Shown: positions 43,400 to 52,145 of the stretch, one piece after another
Numbering within the stretch: the stretch's first letter is position 1
How the letters are laid out: each line of letters starts with the position of its first letter
From: UBA10205 sp035289625
GTDB lineage: Archaea > Iainarchaeota > Iainarchaeia > Iainarchaeales > Iainarchaeaceae
NCBI GenBank assembly: GCA_035289625.1
Contig: DATDWP010000008.1
Coordinates: 35,726 to 99,725, forward strand
Length of the DNA: 64,000 nt
Direction of reading: 5' to 3'
Notes under the pieces: model-generated
Database searches by the model: none
Told to the model about the DNA's origin: nothing
The model's input: the letters and a program-made list of their open reading frames with translations, nothing else
Made by a program: the position numbers and the translations under genes

Positions 43400-44485
43400 T
43401 CATTTGACTGCAAGCGCCTTTAATATTCTTTTTTTAAATTCCTTCAAATCCTCTTTTTTTATCCTTCCGGCTGAAGCAGGTACGTGACCGCCAGCGCCTG
43501 CATTTTCAAACCCTTTCACGGCATTTTCTAGCAATTCATTTGTCTTTACCTTAAAATCCTGTCTGCGGCAAGAAAAACTAACAAACCCATCGCCCTTGTG
43601 CTGCACAACTATTACAGTTTTATTTGGATAGAGCTCGTTTGTAACCCTATTTATGAGCGCGGATTTGATATTGCTCTTTGCTACAAATTCAAACCACACA
43701 AGCTCTTCTTTTTCAAAAAACTCTGCCTTTTTTTTAAACTCGCGGAAATACTTGTCCAAATCCTCATCAAGAGCCCCCCTATATTTTGCAAAACTCGAGG
43801 AAAATACATCCCGCGGCGAAGTTGAAGAGGCGATAAAATACAAAAGTTCGTGCAATTTTTCAGGGGCGAGCACTTCTATTGCAGAAATTGTCTGCGTGAC
43901 ATTCCAAATATCATTAATGCTGCAATTGTGCGCTTTAACTTCTTTGCTAACAAAATCTCGCCACTGCTCTAGCTGGTTATCACCCATTAATCCGGCGCAC
44001 GCGACCCATGAATGTGAATGAAGATCAACGTGGCGTGAAAATAGATCATAAGTGAATTTTGCAGTAGGGTATTTGCTTGGCTCTATTTTACTTACCATCT
44101 GCACCTTGAGAATGAATGTACTCTTTTTGCCCTTATAATTGTAATTTTTGTGGTGGTCAATTACCAAAATTTCGTCCGCCACTTTTTCAGCTGCTTTAAT
44201 GGAATCTTTTTTCTGGTCAGCTGCAAAATCAACAATAATTAATTTATTTATTTTATTCTCTTCAAGAAGACTTATGGTTTTGTCCAAAAGTTCAACTGTT
44301 TTGTAGCGCTGGGTTATTACAAGATCCGGTTCTTTTTTGCGCAGCAATTTTATTGCAAGAAAAGTAATAACGCCTGAGGATATTCCGTCCGCATCAAGGT
44401 CGTGGCATATTGCAATCCTATCTTGCCCTGAAATGCCCTTTACGAAAGAATCAAACCTTTTGAGATCGGAATTTTCCAAAAGCAT
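43400..44485 (-). CDS. DHH-family phosphoesterase (RecJ-like/NrnA-like)
   Basis: 361 residues. An N-terminal DHH domain shows AICHDLDADGISSGV and LVIDHHKNYN. The C-terminal DHHA1 ends with the glycine-rich AGGHVPASAGR. Metal-binding Asp and His are intact. Likely a single-strand exonuclease or nano-RNase; the precise substrate is uncertain. Start at 44485 (MLLENSDLKRF) is favoured over 44551 because a minus-strand TATA-like run at 44508-44519 is about 28 bases upstream. Confidence 0.85.
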   Translation of the reverse strand: MLLENSDLKRFDSFVKGISGQDRIAICHDLDADGISSGVITFLAIKLLRKKEPDLVITQRYKTVELLDKTISLLEENKINKLIIVDFAADQKKDSIKAAEKVADEILVIDHHKNYNYKGKKSTFILKVQMVSKIEPSKYPTAKFTYDLFSRHVDLHSHSWVACAGLMGDNQLEQWRDFVSKEVKAHNCSINDIWNVTQTISAIEVLAPEKLHELLYFIASSTSPRDVFSSSFAKYRGALDEDLDKYFREFKKKAEFFEKEELVWFEFVAKSNIKSALINRVTNELYPNKTVIVVQHKGDGFVSFSCRRQDFKVKTNELLENAVKGFENAGAGGHVPASAGRIKKEDLKEFKKRILKALAVK

Positions 44486-44536
44486 GAAGGAATAATTGGG
44501 TGCAAGGATTAAAAATAGGCGGGAAATAGGCGGAAA

Positions 44537-44548
44537 CATTTTAATATT
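44537..44548 (+). promoter_or_regulatory. TATA box of the small gene at 44570
   Basis: A TTTTAATATT run is centred about 27 bases before the ATG at 44570. Confidence 0.45.
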
Positions 44549-44569
44549 CAAAGCAGCTTTCTATAATTT

Positions 44570-44842
44570 ATGAGAATCCCATATCCAAAGTTTTTGGCAG
44601 GAAAGTATCCTAGGCTTGAAGCCTGGTGGCTTGAAAAACATGCCAAAAGCATGGAAAGAGAGGCCAAAAAAATAGACACTGTATCCGGAAGAATAAATGT
44701 TGGCCCATATTTTGAAGCAAAAGGAGCACCCAGAAATAAAGACACCTGGCATAATCCAAACAAAGTCATGAAAAAAAGAAATCTGGAAAATCAAGCAACA
44801 GCTCTTAGGCAAAGGGCTCAAAATTTAAGAAAGAAAAGTTGA
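44570..44842 (+). CDS. Small basic orphan protein
   Basis: 90 residues, rich in Lys, Arg and Trp, not recognised. Mostly helical with no membrane segment; LENQATALRQRAQNLRKKS ends it as an amphipathic basic helix. It has its own TATA box. The next 140 bases (44843-44983) hold only the promoter of the following gene. Confidence 0.5.
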   Translation: MRIPYPKFLAGKYPRLEAWWLEKHAKSMEREAKKIDTVSGRINVGPYFEAKGAPRNKDTWHNPNKVMKKRNLENQATALRQRAQNLRKKS

Positions 44843-44952
44843 TTTGAAATATTATTTTTTGAACCATAGCCCGCTATCAAATTTATCTCTCTAATTAAAT
44901 TTCACGAACAACAATTGCCAAAGCGTCGTTCTTCAATTGCCGATTACGAAGG

Positions 44953-44963
44953 ATTTTTATAAA
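44953..44963 (+). promoter_or_regulatory. TATA box of the small gene at 44984
   Basis: ATTTTTATAAA is centred about 26 bases before the ATG at 44984. Confidence 0.5.
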
Positions 44964-44983
44964 CATAAAACGTAAAGTGCTAT

Positions 44984-45166
44984 ATGGGATATGAACACGT
45001 CAACACCAAGGGAATCAAGTACTACCTGCACTCAAAACTAGGGGGAAAGAACAAAATGCCAATATATTTCTTTAGTAAGGATCCAGCAGAGGGAATAGAA
45101 ATGCCGGAAGGCTTTATTGTAGTTGAAAGCCCCCTCACAAAATTGCCAATACTCAAGAAGAAATGA
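44984..45166 (+). CDS. Small conserved archaeal-type protein
   Basis: 60 residues. The pattern HVNTKGIKYYLHSK, MPIYFFSKDP, EGFIVVESPLTKLPILKKK resembles short uncharacterised proteins found in DPANN-type archaea. The family name and function are not known to me. The fold is likely a small beta-rich domain. Clear TATA spacing supports expression. Confidence 0.6.
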   Translation: MGYEHVNTKGIKYYLHSKLGGKNKMPIYFFSKDPAEGIEMPEGFIVVESPLTKLPILKKK

Positions 45167-45387
45167 TTTTTGCAATCTTGTTTTTTGGCAAAATTGAGGC
45201 AAAAGACCTTTCTTGTGCCATTGAAGGGTTTTGTTGCGGTTTTGAAGGCCTGCCTTGACTCAATTCCCAAGCAATTGACCGGCAATTGACAAGCAGTCGG
45301 GGCAGATTTTTTCCATCGGCAAGAAATCGAGGCGAATTTTGGAGCAACGCAACATTTAAGTGCACTTTTTTATTTCTATTTGAGGTT

Positions 45388-46938
45388 ATGCAAGATAAAA
45401 TACTGCTCCCAATAGAGAAAGCAACCGAAGTAAAAGATTCCCTTTCAAAATGTATCGGAAAATTTTCATCCACTTCAAAACCCCTACTAGCTGATTTGCG
45501 CCTTGAAGTTTCAAATGTTTTAGCAGCATCCGCACTCAACGGAAATGTAAAAGGGGCAACACGCGATTATGGGGCAGATATTGGCGTTAGGGTATTTTAC
45601 GGAAAAAAGGTTGTTGCAGGCGGGTTTGCCGGAAAGAGCCTTGGCTTAGCTGATTTTAATGACATTGAAAAAGTCGCACAATCACTACTTCAACTTTCCT
45701 TGAAGAGGGCAAAATACAACTCAGCTATAAAAGAAAAAGAGATGAAAAAATTCAAAAAAGAAGGCTCGGGCCTCTACTCGACAAAATTTGCACAAGTTAA
45801 AATTGTCGATGATGAGTGGACAAAACCTTACAAAAAAAACCCGCTTGATGCCGATATTTCCGAATTTATAAAAAGGTCAGAAGAACTTTCAGGTGAAATT
45901 TCAAAAATCCGGGGAATTAGCGCAAATAGCATTGCAATAGCATCGGGGCTTGACCGCAAAATATTTGTGAGCAGCGAAGGGACAATAATCGAGCAAACCC
46001 GTGCAATAACAGAACCCTCTATTTATATTGCCGCAAAAGGAAAACAGAGCGAAACTTACCATGAGTGGATTGCAGAAGCAAAAGGGCTAGAAGCCCTTGA
46101 AGGGGAAAACTCCCACGGCAAGAGCCTTGAAGAATTTGCCCACTACCTTGCAACCGGAACAGTTGAACTATCAAATGCCCCTTCAATTGATTTTATAAAA
46201 GATGCAACAGTAGTAACTGACCCGTGGTTTAATACACTTCTTAGCCACGAAGTGTGCGGACACCCTAGCGAAGCTGATAGGGCATTAAAGCGCGAAACAG
46301 CATGGGCAGGAAGGGCTTGGTGGTTTAATAATTTACAAGACAATCAATTTGGAAAAGAAGTGGGTTCACAAGAGATGACAATTTCTTCAAACCCGGAAAT
46401 TGAAGGGTATGGAAATTACAAATATGATGATGAAGGGACCGAGGGCAAAAAAGTTGTCAATATTGAAAAAGGGATTTTGCGCGCATTTATGAATTCGCGC
46501 GAAACTTCACAAATTCTAGGGCAGGGAGCAAATGGCCATATGCGCGCAACAAGCGCTTCGCACATGCCGCTAATTCGCATGAGCAATACTTATTTTGAAG
46601 CAGGATCATTTAAGGCGCAAGAATTAATCGAAGAGACACGTGATGGATATTATATTGTGGGGGAAAAAACCCCATCAATTGGCGAGAGCCGCCAGAACTT
46701 TAACATCACATGCTGGAAGTGCTTCAAAATAACAAACGGGGAAATAGGGCAACTTTATAGAAACGCAGGAATTGAATATGATTCCTCAAAATTTTTTAAA
46801 ACAATTGAAGCAGCTGATGATGTGAAACATTTCAATGTTCCAAATTGCGGAAAAGGAACGCCGATGCAAACAATGAGGGTCGGAAACGGCGGGCCGCACC
46901 TTCGCGCAGTTGCAAATATTACAGGAAAGAGGGACTAA
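45388..46938 (+). CDS. tldD: TldD-type metalloprotease subunit
   Basis: 516 residues from the ATG at 45388. The metalloprotease motif HEVCGH at residues 287-292 holds the zinc ligands, with GQGANGHMRATSASHMPLIRMSNTYF-type sequence downstream. TldD and TldE form a heteromeric protease that trims unfolded peptides (microcin and antitoxin maturation in bacteria). The frame runs up to 45286, but a T-rich element near 45353-45360 and the family N-terminus support 45388. It abuts the partner gene directly (TAA then ATG). The 220 bases before it contain repeated CAATTG words only. Confidence 0.92.
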   Translation: MQDKILLPIEKATEVKDSLSKCIGKFSSTSKPLLADLRLEVSNVLAASALNGNVKGATRDYGADIGVRVFYGKKVVAGGFAGKSLGLADFNDIEKVAQSLLQLSLKRAKYNSAIKEKEMKKFKKEGSGLYSTKFAQVKIVDDEWTKPYKKNPLDADISEFIKRSEELSGEISKIRGISANSIAIASGLDRKIFVSSEGTIIEQTRAITEPSIYIAAKGKQSETYHEWIAEAKGLEALEGENSHGKSLEEFAHYLATGTVELSNAPSIDFIKDATVVTDPWFNTLLSHEVCGHPSEADRALKRETAWAGRAWWFNNLQDNQFGKEVGSQEMTISSNPEIEGYGNYKYDDEGTEGKKVVNIEKGILRAFMNSRETSQILGQGANGHMRATSASHMPLIRMSNTYFEAGSFKAQELIEETRDGYYIVGEKTPSIGESRQNFNITCWKCFKITNGEIGQLYRNAGIEYDSSKFFKTIEAADDVKHFNVPNCGKGTPMQTMRVGNGGPHLRAVANITGKRD

Positions 46939-48387
46939 ATGATAGACCTAAAAACAATCAAAGGGACGTGCCAAGAACTTTTGGAATTTACCCAAAAACA
47001 AAGCGAAGTAAAAGAGGCTGAAGCTTATGTCTCATGCAACACACTAAACGTGTATAGGATTGCATACCACTCAAAAATCCCAAGCAATGGGCTAGAAGAG
47101 CCAAAAAGCGATGAAAATTTTGGGCTAAGCCTTAGAATTTTGTTCAAGGACGGGAAATATGGGATGGGAACATCTGATTCAAACCTTTCAAAAGAAGGAT
47201 TTAGGGAAGCCTACTCAAAAGCATTTGCATCGCGAGTACTTGACACCGATTTTCACTCCCTTGCAAGCCCAGCCGGAAAAATGAAAAGCAAATCCAGAAT
47301 AGATCCAAAAATAATCAAAACAGATGAGAAGAAAGGGGTTGCAAAAGCTTATGAAATGCTAGAAGGGGCATTTTCAGAAATAAAAAAAAGCGCATTTTCC
47401 CACCCCACAAATATTACAGGAGAACTAGACCTTCTTGCATCAAGGTTTTGCGTTGCAAATTCAAATGGAATTTTTGCAGCAGATGAGAATACGAGCACTT
47501 TTTGCACCCTTACAACTAGCCTTGAAGCAGAACAAAATGCAACAGGGACATCATTTGAATCATCCTCACACATTTCCAAATTAAATACGAAAATAGCAGG
47601 GCAAGAATCTGTTCAAAAAGCACTTGCAATGCAAAACCCACGCCACATGGAGAGCGGAAAATACAAAGTAGTCCTAAGTGAGAGCGTTGTTGCTGAACTT
47701 TTTTATAGTAGGTTTGATCTTGACCTATCCTCAGTTGACTATCATGCAACTGCATTCCCAGAAGAGAGAATGGACAAAAAAATCGCATCCGAACAATTTA
47801 GCGTAACTGATGACCCGACCCTTAAAGGCGCAATGGGTTCAAAAATTGTAAGCGATGAAGGTATTCCAACACGCAAAGTTGATCTAATCAAAGACGGGGT
47901 TTTGGTCAATTATTTATCAAATGATTATTATAGCAAAAAAAAGAACGAGTGGGCAAAATATGCACCGTTGCACGGATTCAGGTCAGGAACCGAGCGCAAC
48001 TACAATTCTGATGTTGGAATTGGCGCAACAAATATTGTAGTTGCAAAAGGGAAGCACTCACAAGAAGAACTCATTTCAGAAGTTAAAAATGGCATATTTG
48101 TAGGAAGGCTCTGGTACACCTACCCGGTGAACGGATATGCTAGCCCTGATTTTACATCTACAATTCGGGGAGATTCATATATAATTGAAAATGGCAAAAT
48201 AGTTGGCGCGCTCACCCCAAATACAATGCGCGTACTAGATAGCTTTGATAATTTCATGAAAAATATTATCGCGATTGGAAAAGAACAGAAAGCAATACAG
48301 GCATGGGGCCAAGAAGAGATTGTAATAACACCGCAAATTGCGCTCAGTGAAATGAACCTTAAAAGAATTTCAACAGGGCTTTATTGA
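46939..48387 (+). CDS. tldE: TldE/PmbA-type subunit
   Basis: 482 residues; homologous to TldD but without the HExxxH motif, as expected for the non-catalytic partner. The early SLRILFKDGKYGMGTSDSN, the middle GSKIVSDEGIPTRKVDLIKDGVL and the C-terminal IGATNIVVAKGKHSQEELI-type segment fit the family. It starts directly after the tldD stop, so the two subunits are made together. Confidence 0.9.
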   Translation: MIDLKTIKGTCQELLEFTQKQSEVKEAEAYVSCNTLNVYRIAYHSKIPSNGLEEPKSDENFGLSLRILFKDGKYGMGTSDSNLSKEGFREAYSKAFASRVLDTDFHSLASPAGKMKSKSRIDPKIIKTDEKKGVAKAYEMLEGAFSEIKKSAFSHPTNITGELDLLASRFCVANSNGIFAADENTSTFCTLTTSLEAEQNATGTSFESSSHISKLNTKIAGQESVQKALAMQNPRHMESGKYKVVLSESVVAELFYSRFDLDLSSVDYHATAFPEERMDKKIASEQFSVTDDPTLKGAMGSKIVSDEGIPTRKVDLIKDGVLVNYLSNDYYSKKKNEWAKYAPLHGFRSGTERNYNSDVGIGATNIVVAKGKHSQEELISEVKNGIFVGRLWYTYPVNGYASPDFTSTIRGDSYIIENGKIVGALTPNTMRVLDSFDNFMKNIIAIGKEQKAIQAWGQEEIVITPQIALSEMNLKRISTGLY

Positions 48388-48389
48388 AT

Positions 48390-49511
48390 TTATCCGAAAG
48401 TGAAAGTGTATAATTCAAACCCTTCACCTTCAACATCAAGCTCTAGCCTCTTTAAGGAATAATCAGGAAGTGAAACTACATTATATAGACGCTGCCCTTT
48501 AACATCCACTGAAAAATTCCCATCGACAAAATAAACGTCGGTGCCTTTTTCATTTGCACCCAATGGCAAGCGTTCTAGCAAAGGAATTACTTTTGACCCG
48601 GTAGGGCTCCCCGCAACAATATTTACATTTTTTGCGCTAAACAATAGCACAACCTTCCCTTTTGGAGAAGAGAGGCGCATATAATCTGCGCTATTTTCCC
48701 ACTTGCCTTCCAAATAAACCAAATTCGGGACAAATGAATCCGGCAGGGAATATGAAACTATCCGGCCCGGGGAAAACCCTTCTTCATTTCCAAGGGGCGC
48801 CCTTGCAAATTCATACCCTAAGTAAAGTTCTGGGGTTCTGATTTTGGAAAAATCGGTATTTTGATCCAAAGTGGTTTTGGCATTTTCAATTTCAAGGCTA
48901 GAATCCCTTTCATTGAGAAGTTCGACAATTTTTGTTTCGGTTTCTTCATAGCCACCTTCACCAATATGGTCATAACGGATATACCCTTGAGGATCAATTA
49001 GGAATTTGTGCGGCCAGTAGCGGTTATTGTATGAGCGCCAGGTCGCAAAATCATTATCCTGCACCACCGGGTATTTGATATTAAATTTTTCAACCGCACT
49101 TTTCACATTCTGATAATTTTTTTCAAATTCAAATTCCGGGGAATGCACACCGATTATCACAAGACCTTTGCCTGCATATTTTTCATGCCAGGAATTAAGG
49201 TATGGGATTGTACGGATGCAATTAATGCAGCTATATGTCCAGAAATCGACTATCACCACTTTTCCGCGAAGAGCTGCAAGGCTAATTGACTTGTCGGTAT
49301 TGATGAATCCACTAAGGCCTATGAGTTCTGGGGCTTGCCTGAAATTGCTCTTTCCGGTTTTTACCGGATCCCCAGGACATGAATTGGACCCCACACAAAG
49401 TGCAGAGCCCTCTGAGAGCGGATTGCCAGATGGTTGCGGCGTGCCTAAAAATGCTATCGCGCCAACAATCAAAAATAACGCAATTATGAGTTGGATGTTT
49501 TTTTCTACCAT
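48390..49511 (-). CDS. Membrane-anchored thioredoxin-like protein with DipZ-type C-terminal domain
   Basis: 373 residues. One N-terminal signal-anchor helix (residues 7-24), a TlpA-like thioredoxin domain with active site C95-I-N-C98 inside FWTYSCINCIRTIPYL and the cis-Pro region FLIDPQG, then from about residue 235 a beta-rich C-terminal domain like that of DipZ. Mycobacterial DipZ fuses CcdA, thioredoxin and this domain; here the CcdA part is the neighbouring gene four bases away. Expected to carry electrons outside the membrane. Confidence 0.82.
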   Translation of the reverse strand: MVEKNIQLIIALFLIVGAIAFLGTPQPSGNPLSEGSALCVGSNSCPGDPVKTGKSNFRQAPELIGLSGFINTDKSISLAALRGKVVIVDFWTYSCINCIRTIPYLNSWHEKYAGKGLVIIGVHSPEFEFEKNYQNVKSAVEKFNIKYPVVQDNDFATWRSYNNRYWPHKFLIDPQGYIRYDHIGEGGYEETETKIVELLNERDSSLEIENAKTTLDQNTDFSKIRTPELYLGYEFARAPLGNEEGFSPGRIVSYSLPDSFVPNLVYLEGKWENSADYMRLSSPKGKVVLLFSAKNVNIVAGSPTGSKVIPLLERLPLGANEKGTDVYFVDGNFSVDVKGQRLYNVVSLPDYSLKRLELDVEGEGFELYTFTFG

Positions 49512-49515
49512 AAAA

Positions 49516-50274
49516 TCATCTAAAAATCATTGACTGCAAGTCAGCAAGATAGAGCGCAAGGTCTTGCGGTATCAGGGAATTAACAATCCCGGAGAGCTTT
49601 GCTGTAAAAATCAAAATCCCTAAAACTACGAAAACCGCCCCGAATACAAAATTGAGCCTTGCCATATGCGGGGAAATTGCCTTAAAAAAATCCTTTGCAC
49701 GGGAAATGAAAAAGGCCGTGACTATGAAAGGCACCCCAAGGCCCAGGGAGTATGAAAAGAGAATCGGGAATGCCTGGAGCGGATTTGTCGCGGCAAAACC
49801 CAAAATAAGCCCCAGGAACGGGGAGGCACAAGGTGTCCAACCAACCGCAAATGCCGCGCCAAAAATGAATGATTGGACAAGGGACTTTTCCTTTGGGTTT
49901 ATCCTCATTTTATGCTCCTGCTCAAGGAAGGGGATGCGAAGAAGACCCATCATAATGAGGCCAAAAATAATTATCACCGCGCCAAAAAAATAATTTAAGT
50001 AAACCTGCAGGTCATATGCCACAGTTGAAAGGATGCTCTGGAAAAGGACCCCCAGCAACGAGAAAAAGAACGCAAGGCCAAGAACAAACGCAACTGAATT
50101 GAGCACTATTTGCACCCGTGCACGCAGCGGGTCGGATTTCACTTCACTAATGCTTGTCCCCGCAATGAAAGTTAAAAATGCCGGCACAAGAGGCAGGATG
50201 CAAAGGCTCAGGAAAAACGATGCAAGCCCTACGAAAAATGCCGGAACAACCGTTGCAATCCCAATATCCGCCAT
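49516..50274 (-). CDS. CcdA/DsbD-type thiol-redox membrane transporter
   Basis: 252 residues with six membrane helices. Cysteines fit the family: CILPLVPAFL in the first helix and GWTPCASPFLG in the fourth. CcdA moves reducing power from cytoplasmic thioredoxin across the membrane. ATG at 50274 (MADIGIATVV) is preferred over an upstream frame start at 50328 because the latter overlaps the neighbour. It sits four bases before the DipZ-like gene. Confidence 0.88.
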   Translation of the reverse strand: MADIGIATVVPAFFVGLASFFLSLCILPLVPAFLTFIAGTSISEVKSDPLRARVQIVLNSVAFVLGLAFFFSLLGVLFQSILSTVAYDLQVYLNYFFGAVIIIFGLIMMGLLRIPFLEQEHKMRINPKEKSLVQSFIFGAAFAVGWTPCASPFLGLILGFAATNPLQAFPILFSYSLGLGVPFIVTAFFISRAKDFFKAISPHMARLNFVFGAVFVVLGILIFTAKLSGIVNSLIPQDLALYLADLQSMIFR

Positions 50275-50299
50275 TTCCCCTACCACACACCCTAAAAGA

Positions 50300-50863
50300 T
50301 TATGCCCCTGCCAAAGATAGGTTTGCAATTATCTGATCCTTGCTCTCCTCACCTATTGATTTTTTGAAAATCGAACCGTCCTGTTTTAGTATTACACGCG
50401 TGTGCTGGTAAGTGATATTGAACTCGCGGGCCAGTTCCTGTTCAGAAGCCTCAGTCTCGGAATCATTGTAATTTACCTGGAAACCGGCAACATTTTGCGG
50501 CGCAGTCGAAGCTGAAAATACGCTTTCATTTATGGGCTTTTGCCGCGCGCAATACGGGCACCAATTTGCATAAAATTCAAGAAAAATAATTTTCCCACTC
50601 CCCCTTGCAGCATTGTATTCTGCCTTTGTAAATGGCTTATAAGACGAGTTTGCTATCTCCCCTGAATCTTTTTCCATTGAATCCGGCTTTTGCATTGAAT
50701 CGGATTTTTCCATTGAATCATTTTGTATCACGTCTTTACTTGGCCCATTCATTTCACCACTGTCCTTTTGCATCGCATCATTTACCTGCACCTGCGTGCA
50801 ACCGGACAGCAGGAGGGTTATCGCCAAAAAAGAGATTGCCAAATATTTTGAAATCAAATACAT
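50300..50863 (-). CDS. Thioredoxin-like lipoprotein
   Basis: 187 residues. Lipobox LLLSGC places the lipidated cysteine at residue 22. Then a Met/Ser/Asp-rich linker with DSM(E/Q)K repeats (residues 49-65), then a thioredoxin fold from about 88 with the active site W-C102-P-Y-C105-A. It is probably an external thiol reductase or sensor fed by CcdA. GGAGG lies one base before the ATG; an in-frame TTG two codons on would give normal spacing. Confidence 0.85.
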   Translation of the reverse strand: MYLISKYLAISFLAITLLLSGCTQVQVNDAMQKDSGEMNGPSKDVIQNDSMEKSDSMQKPDSMEKDSGEIANSSYKPFTKAEYNAARGSGKIIFLEFYANWCPYCARQKPINESVFSASTAPQNVAGFQVNYNDSETEASEQELAREFNITYQHTRVILKQDGSIFKKSIGEESKDQIIANLSLAGA

Positions 50864-50925
50864 GCCTCCAAAAAATCAAACCTAAAGCACTCTCTCAATT
50901 GGGCTTTAAAAGCTTTTTTCCAATT

Positions 50926-51201
50926 TCATTCTTTCCAAGTGACCCATGCAAGGGCTGCAAGCGCAACCGTCTGCACAGAACTCAATATGAACGCGTGCTG
51001 CATTACTTCATTAGAGTAGTAATCTATCATTGAAAAGTGGAAATATACCGCAATAAGGTTTTGAGCGAGCAAAAACGCGGCAAATACTACAAGCCCAAGG
51101 CCCAACGCGCTCCTCATCTGCCTATAATTGTTCGCATATACTATCAGAAGAAAAGCGAGCAAAATTATATTGACCAGTTCAACTACTACCGTAAGTTCCA
51201 T
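50926..51201 (-). CDS. Small three-helix membrane protein
   Basis: 91 residues with three hydrophobic segments (about 5-22, 31-52, 66-86). Sequence not assigned to a family. It sits between the ArsR-like regulator and the thioredoxin lipoprotein on the same strand, so it is probably part of the redox operon. A TATA-like run lies near 51229-51240. Confidence 0.6.
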   Translation of the reverse strand: MELTVVVELVNIILLAFLLIVYANNYRQMRSALGLGLVVFAAFLLAQNLIAVYFHFSMIDYYSNEVMQHAFILSSVQTVALAALAWVTWKE

Positions 51202-51230
51202 ACTCTCACATCAAATTGGCATTCGCCTTC

Positions 51231-51530
51231 TTAAAAATCTTTTCCCAATTTTGACAAAATCTGCTCAAATACAACCTTTTGATCCGTGCTAAAGGCACAT
51301 GAATACACTTCCCCATAACCCGGTGAACTGCCAATGACCCAATTATTTTTGCGCAAAATTCCCACATGGTGAACAATGGTCTTGTAATCAACCCCGAGCT
51401 TTTGTGCAAGCTTGTTTGCATTCATGGGCCGTAAAATAATTTCGCGCATTATTTTTGCCCGCGTCGGCCCACCCCTTGTTGCCGCAAGAAAATACATCAC
51501 ATTTTTACTGAAAATGCGCAAATCATACAT
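51231..51530 (-). CDS. ArsR-like winged-helix regulator
   Basis: 99 residues from the ATG at 51530. A winged helix is evident in TRAKIMREIILRPMNANKLAQKLGVDYKTIVHHVGILRKNNWV followed by a beta wing. It lacks visible metal-binding cysteine motifs of classic ArsR, so it may sense another cue. The TATA-like run at 51551-51560 fits this start better than the longer frame at 51554. It heads the redox operon and probably controls it. Confidence 0.8.
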   Translation of the reverse strand: MYDLRIFSKNVMYFLAATRGGPTRAKIMREIILRPMNANKLAQKLGVDYKTIVHHVGILRKNNWVIGSSPGYGEVYSCAFSTDQKVVFEQILSKLGKDF

Positions 51531-51550
51531 GCCAATAAAAAGGGCACAAT

Positions 51551-51560
51551 TCATTAAAAA
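51551..51560 (-). promoter_or_regulatory. TATA box of the ArsR-led redox operon
   Basis: TTTTTAATGA on the minus strand is centred about 26 bases before the ATG at 51530, supporting that start. Confidence 0.4.
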
Positions 51561-51572
51561 TCTAAATACACC

Positions 51573-52145
51573 CTATGGCATCTCAAGAAGCATCTTGTGC
51601 GCAAAGAAATTATTTTCAATTTCAGGATGGAATGAGCCAAGAATTACATTCCAGCTGCGAACCAGCACCGGTTTTCCATCAAGTTCAGCTAGCACCTCAA
51701 CATTCTTCCCCACCTTTACAATTTTAGGCGCGCGAATAAAAATTCCCTTTATCTGCCCAACACCTTTTACATCAATTTGCGCTTCAAATGAATCTATCTG
51801 CCTGCCAAATGCATTGCGTTCAAGTTCAACATCAATTAGCCCAAGCGGCAAAAACCTCTCTTCGCCAATAATTTTTTTTGCGGCAACTATTGCCCCGGCA
51901 CAGGTACCATAAAAACCCATTCCGCCCTTTACCCTTTTTTTAATTTCAACATCAAGCCCGGTAGTTGACATTAGATGCGAAATTGCCGTGCTCTCTCCAC
52001 CCGGAATTATTAGCGCGCAGCACTTATCAAGATCGTTTTTGCTGCGCACTTCAAGGGCTTCAATTTCATGCGAGCGTAAAAGAGAAATATGCTCGGCAAA
52101 ATCCCCCTGCAGGGCAAGTACGCCGATAGGTTTACTGGTTTTCAT
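51573..52145 (-). CDS. pdxT: Pyridoxal 5'-phosphate synthase, glutaminase subunit
   Basis: 190 residues. A class I amidotransferase: GVLALQGDFAEHISLL at the start, IIPGGESTAISHLM, the nucleophile in GMGFYGTCAGAIVAA, and the catalytic His-x-Glu in LGSFHPEI. It delivers ammonia to PdxS. It overlaps the orphan gene upstream by 14 bases; that gene separates it from pdxS. Confidence 0.95.
   Translation of the reverse strand: MKTSKPIGVLALQGDFAEHISLLRSHEIEALEVRSKNDLDKCCALIIPGGESTAISHLMSTTGLDVEIKKRVKGGMGFYGTCAGAIVAAKKIIGEERFLPLGLIDVELERNAFGRQIDSFEAQIDVKGVGQIKGIFIRAPKIVKVGKNVEVLAELDGKPVLVRSWNVILGSFHPEIENNFFAHKMLLEMP

Noticed and set aside
45240..45300. Repeated CAATTG words before tldD as a possible repeat array
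   Set aside because: Only short words without regular spacing; such words are common in this AT-rich sequence.
45153..45539. 128-residue minus frame before and over tldD
   Set aside because: Overlaps the tldD N-terminus; composition biased to Ser/Arg, no promoter, no family.
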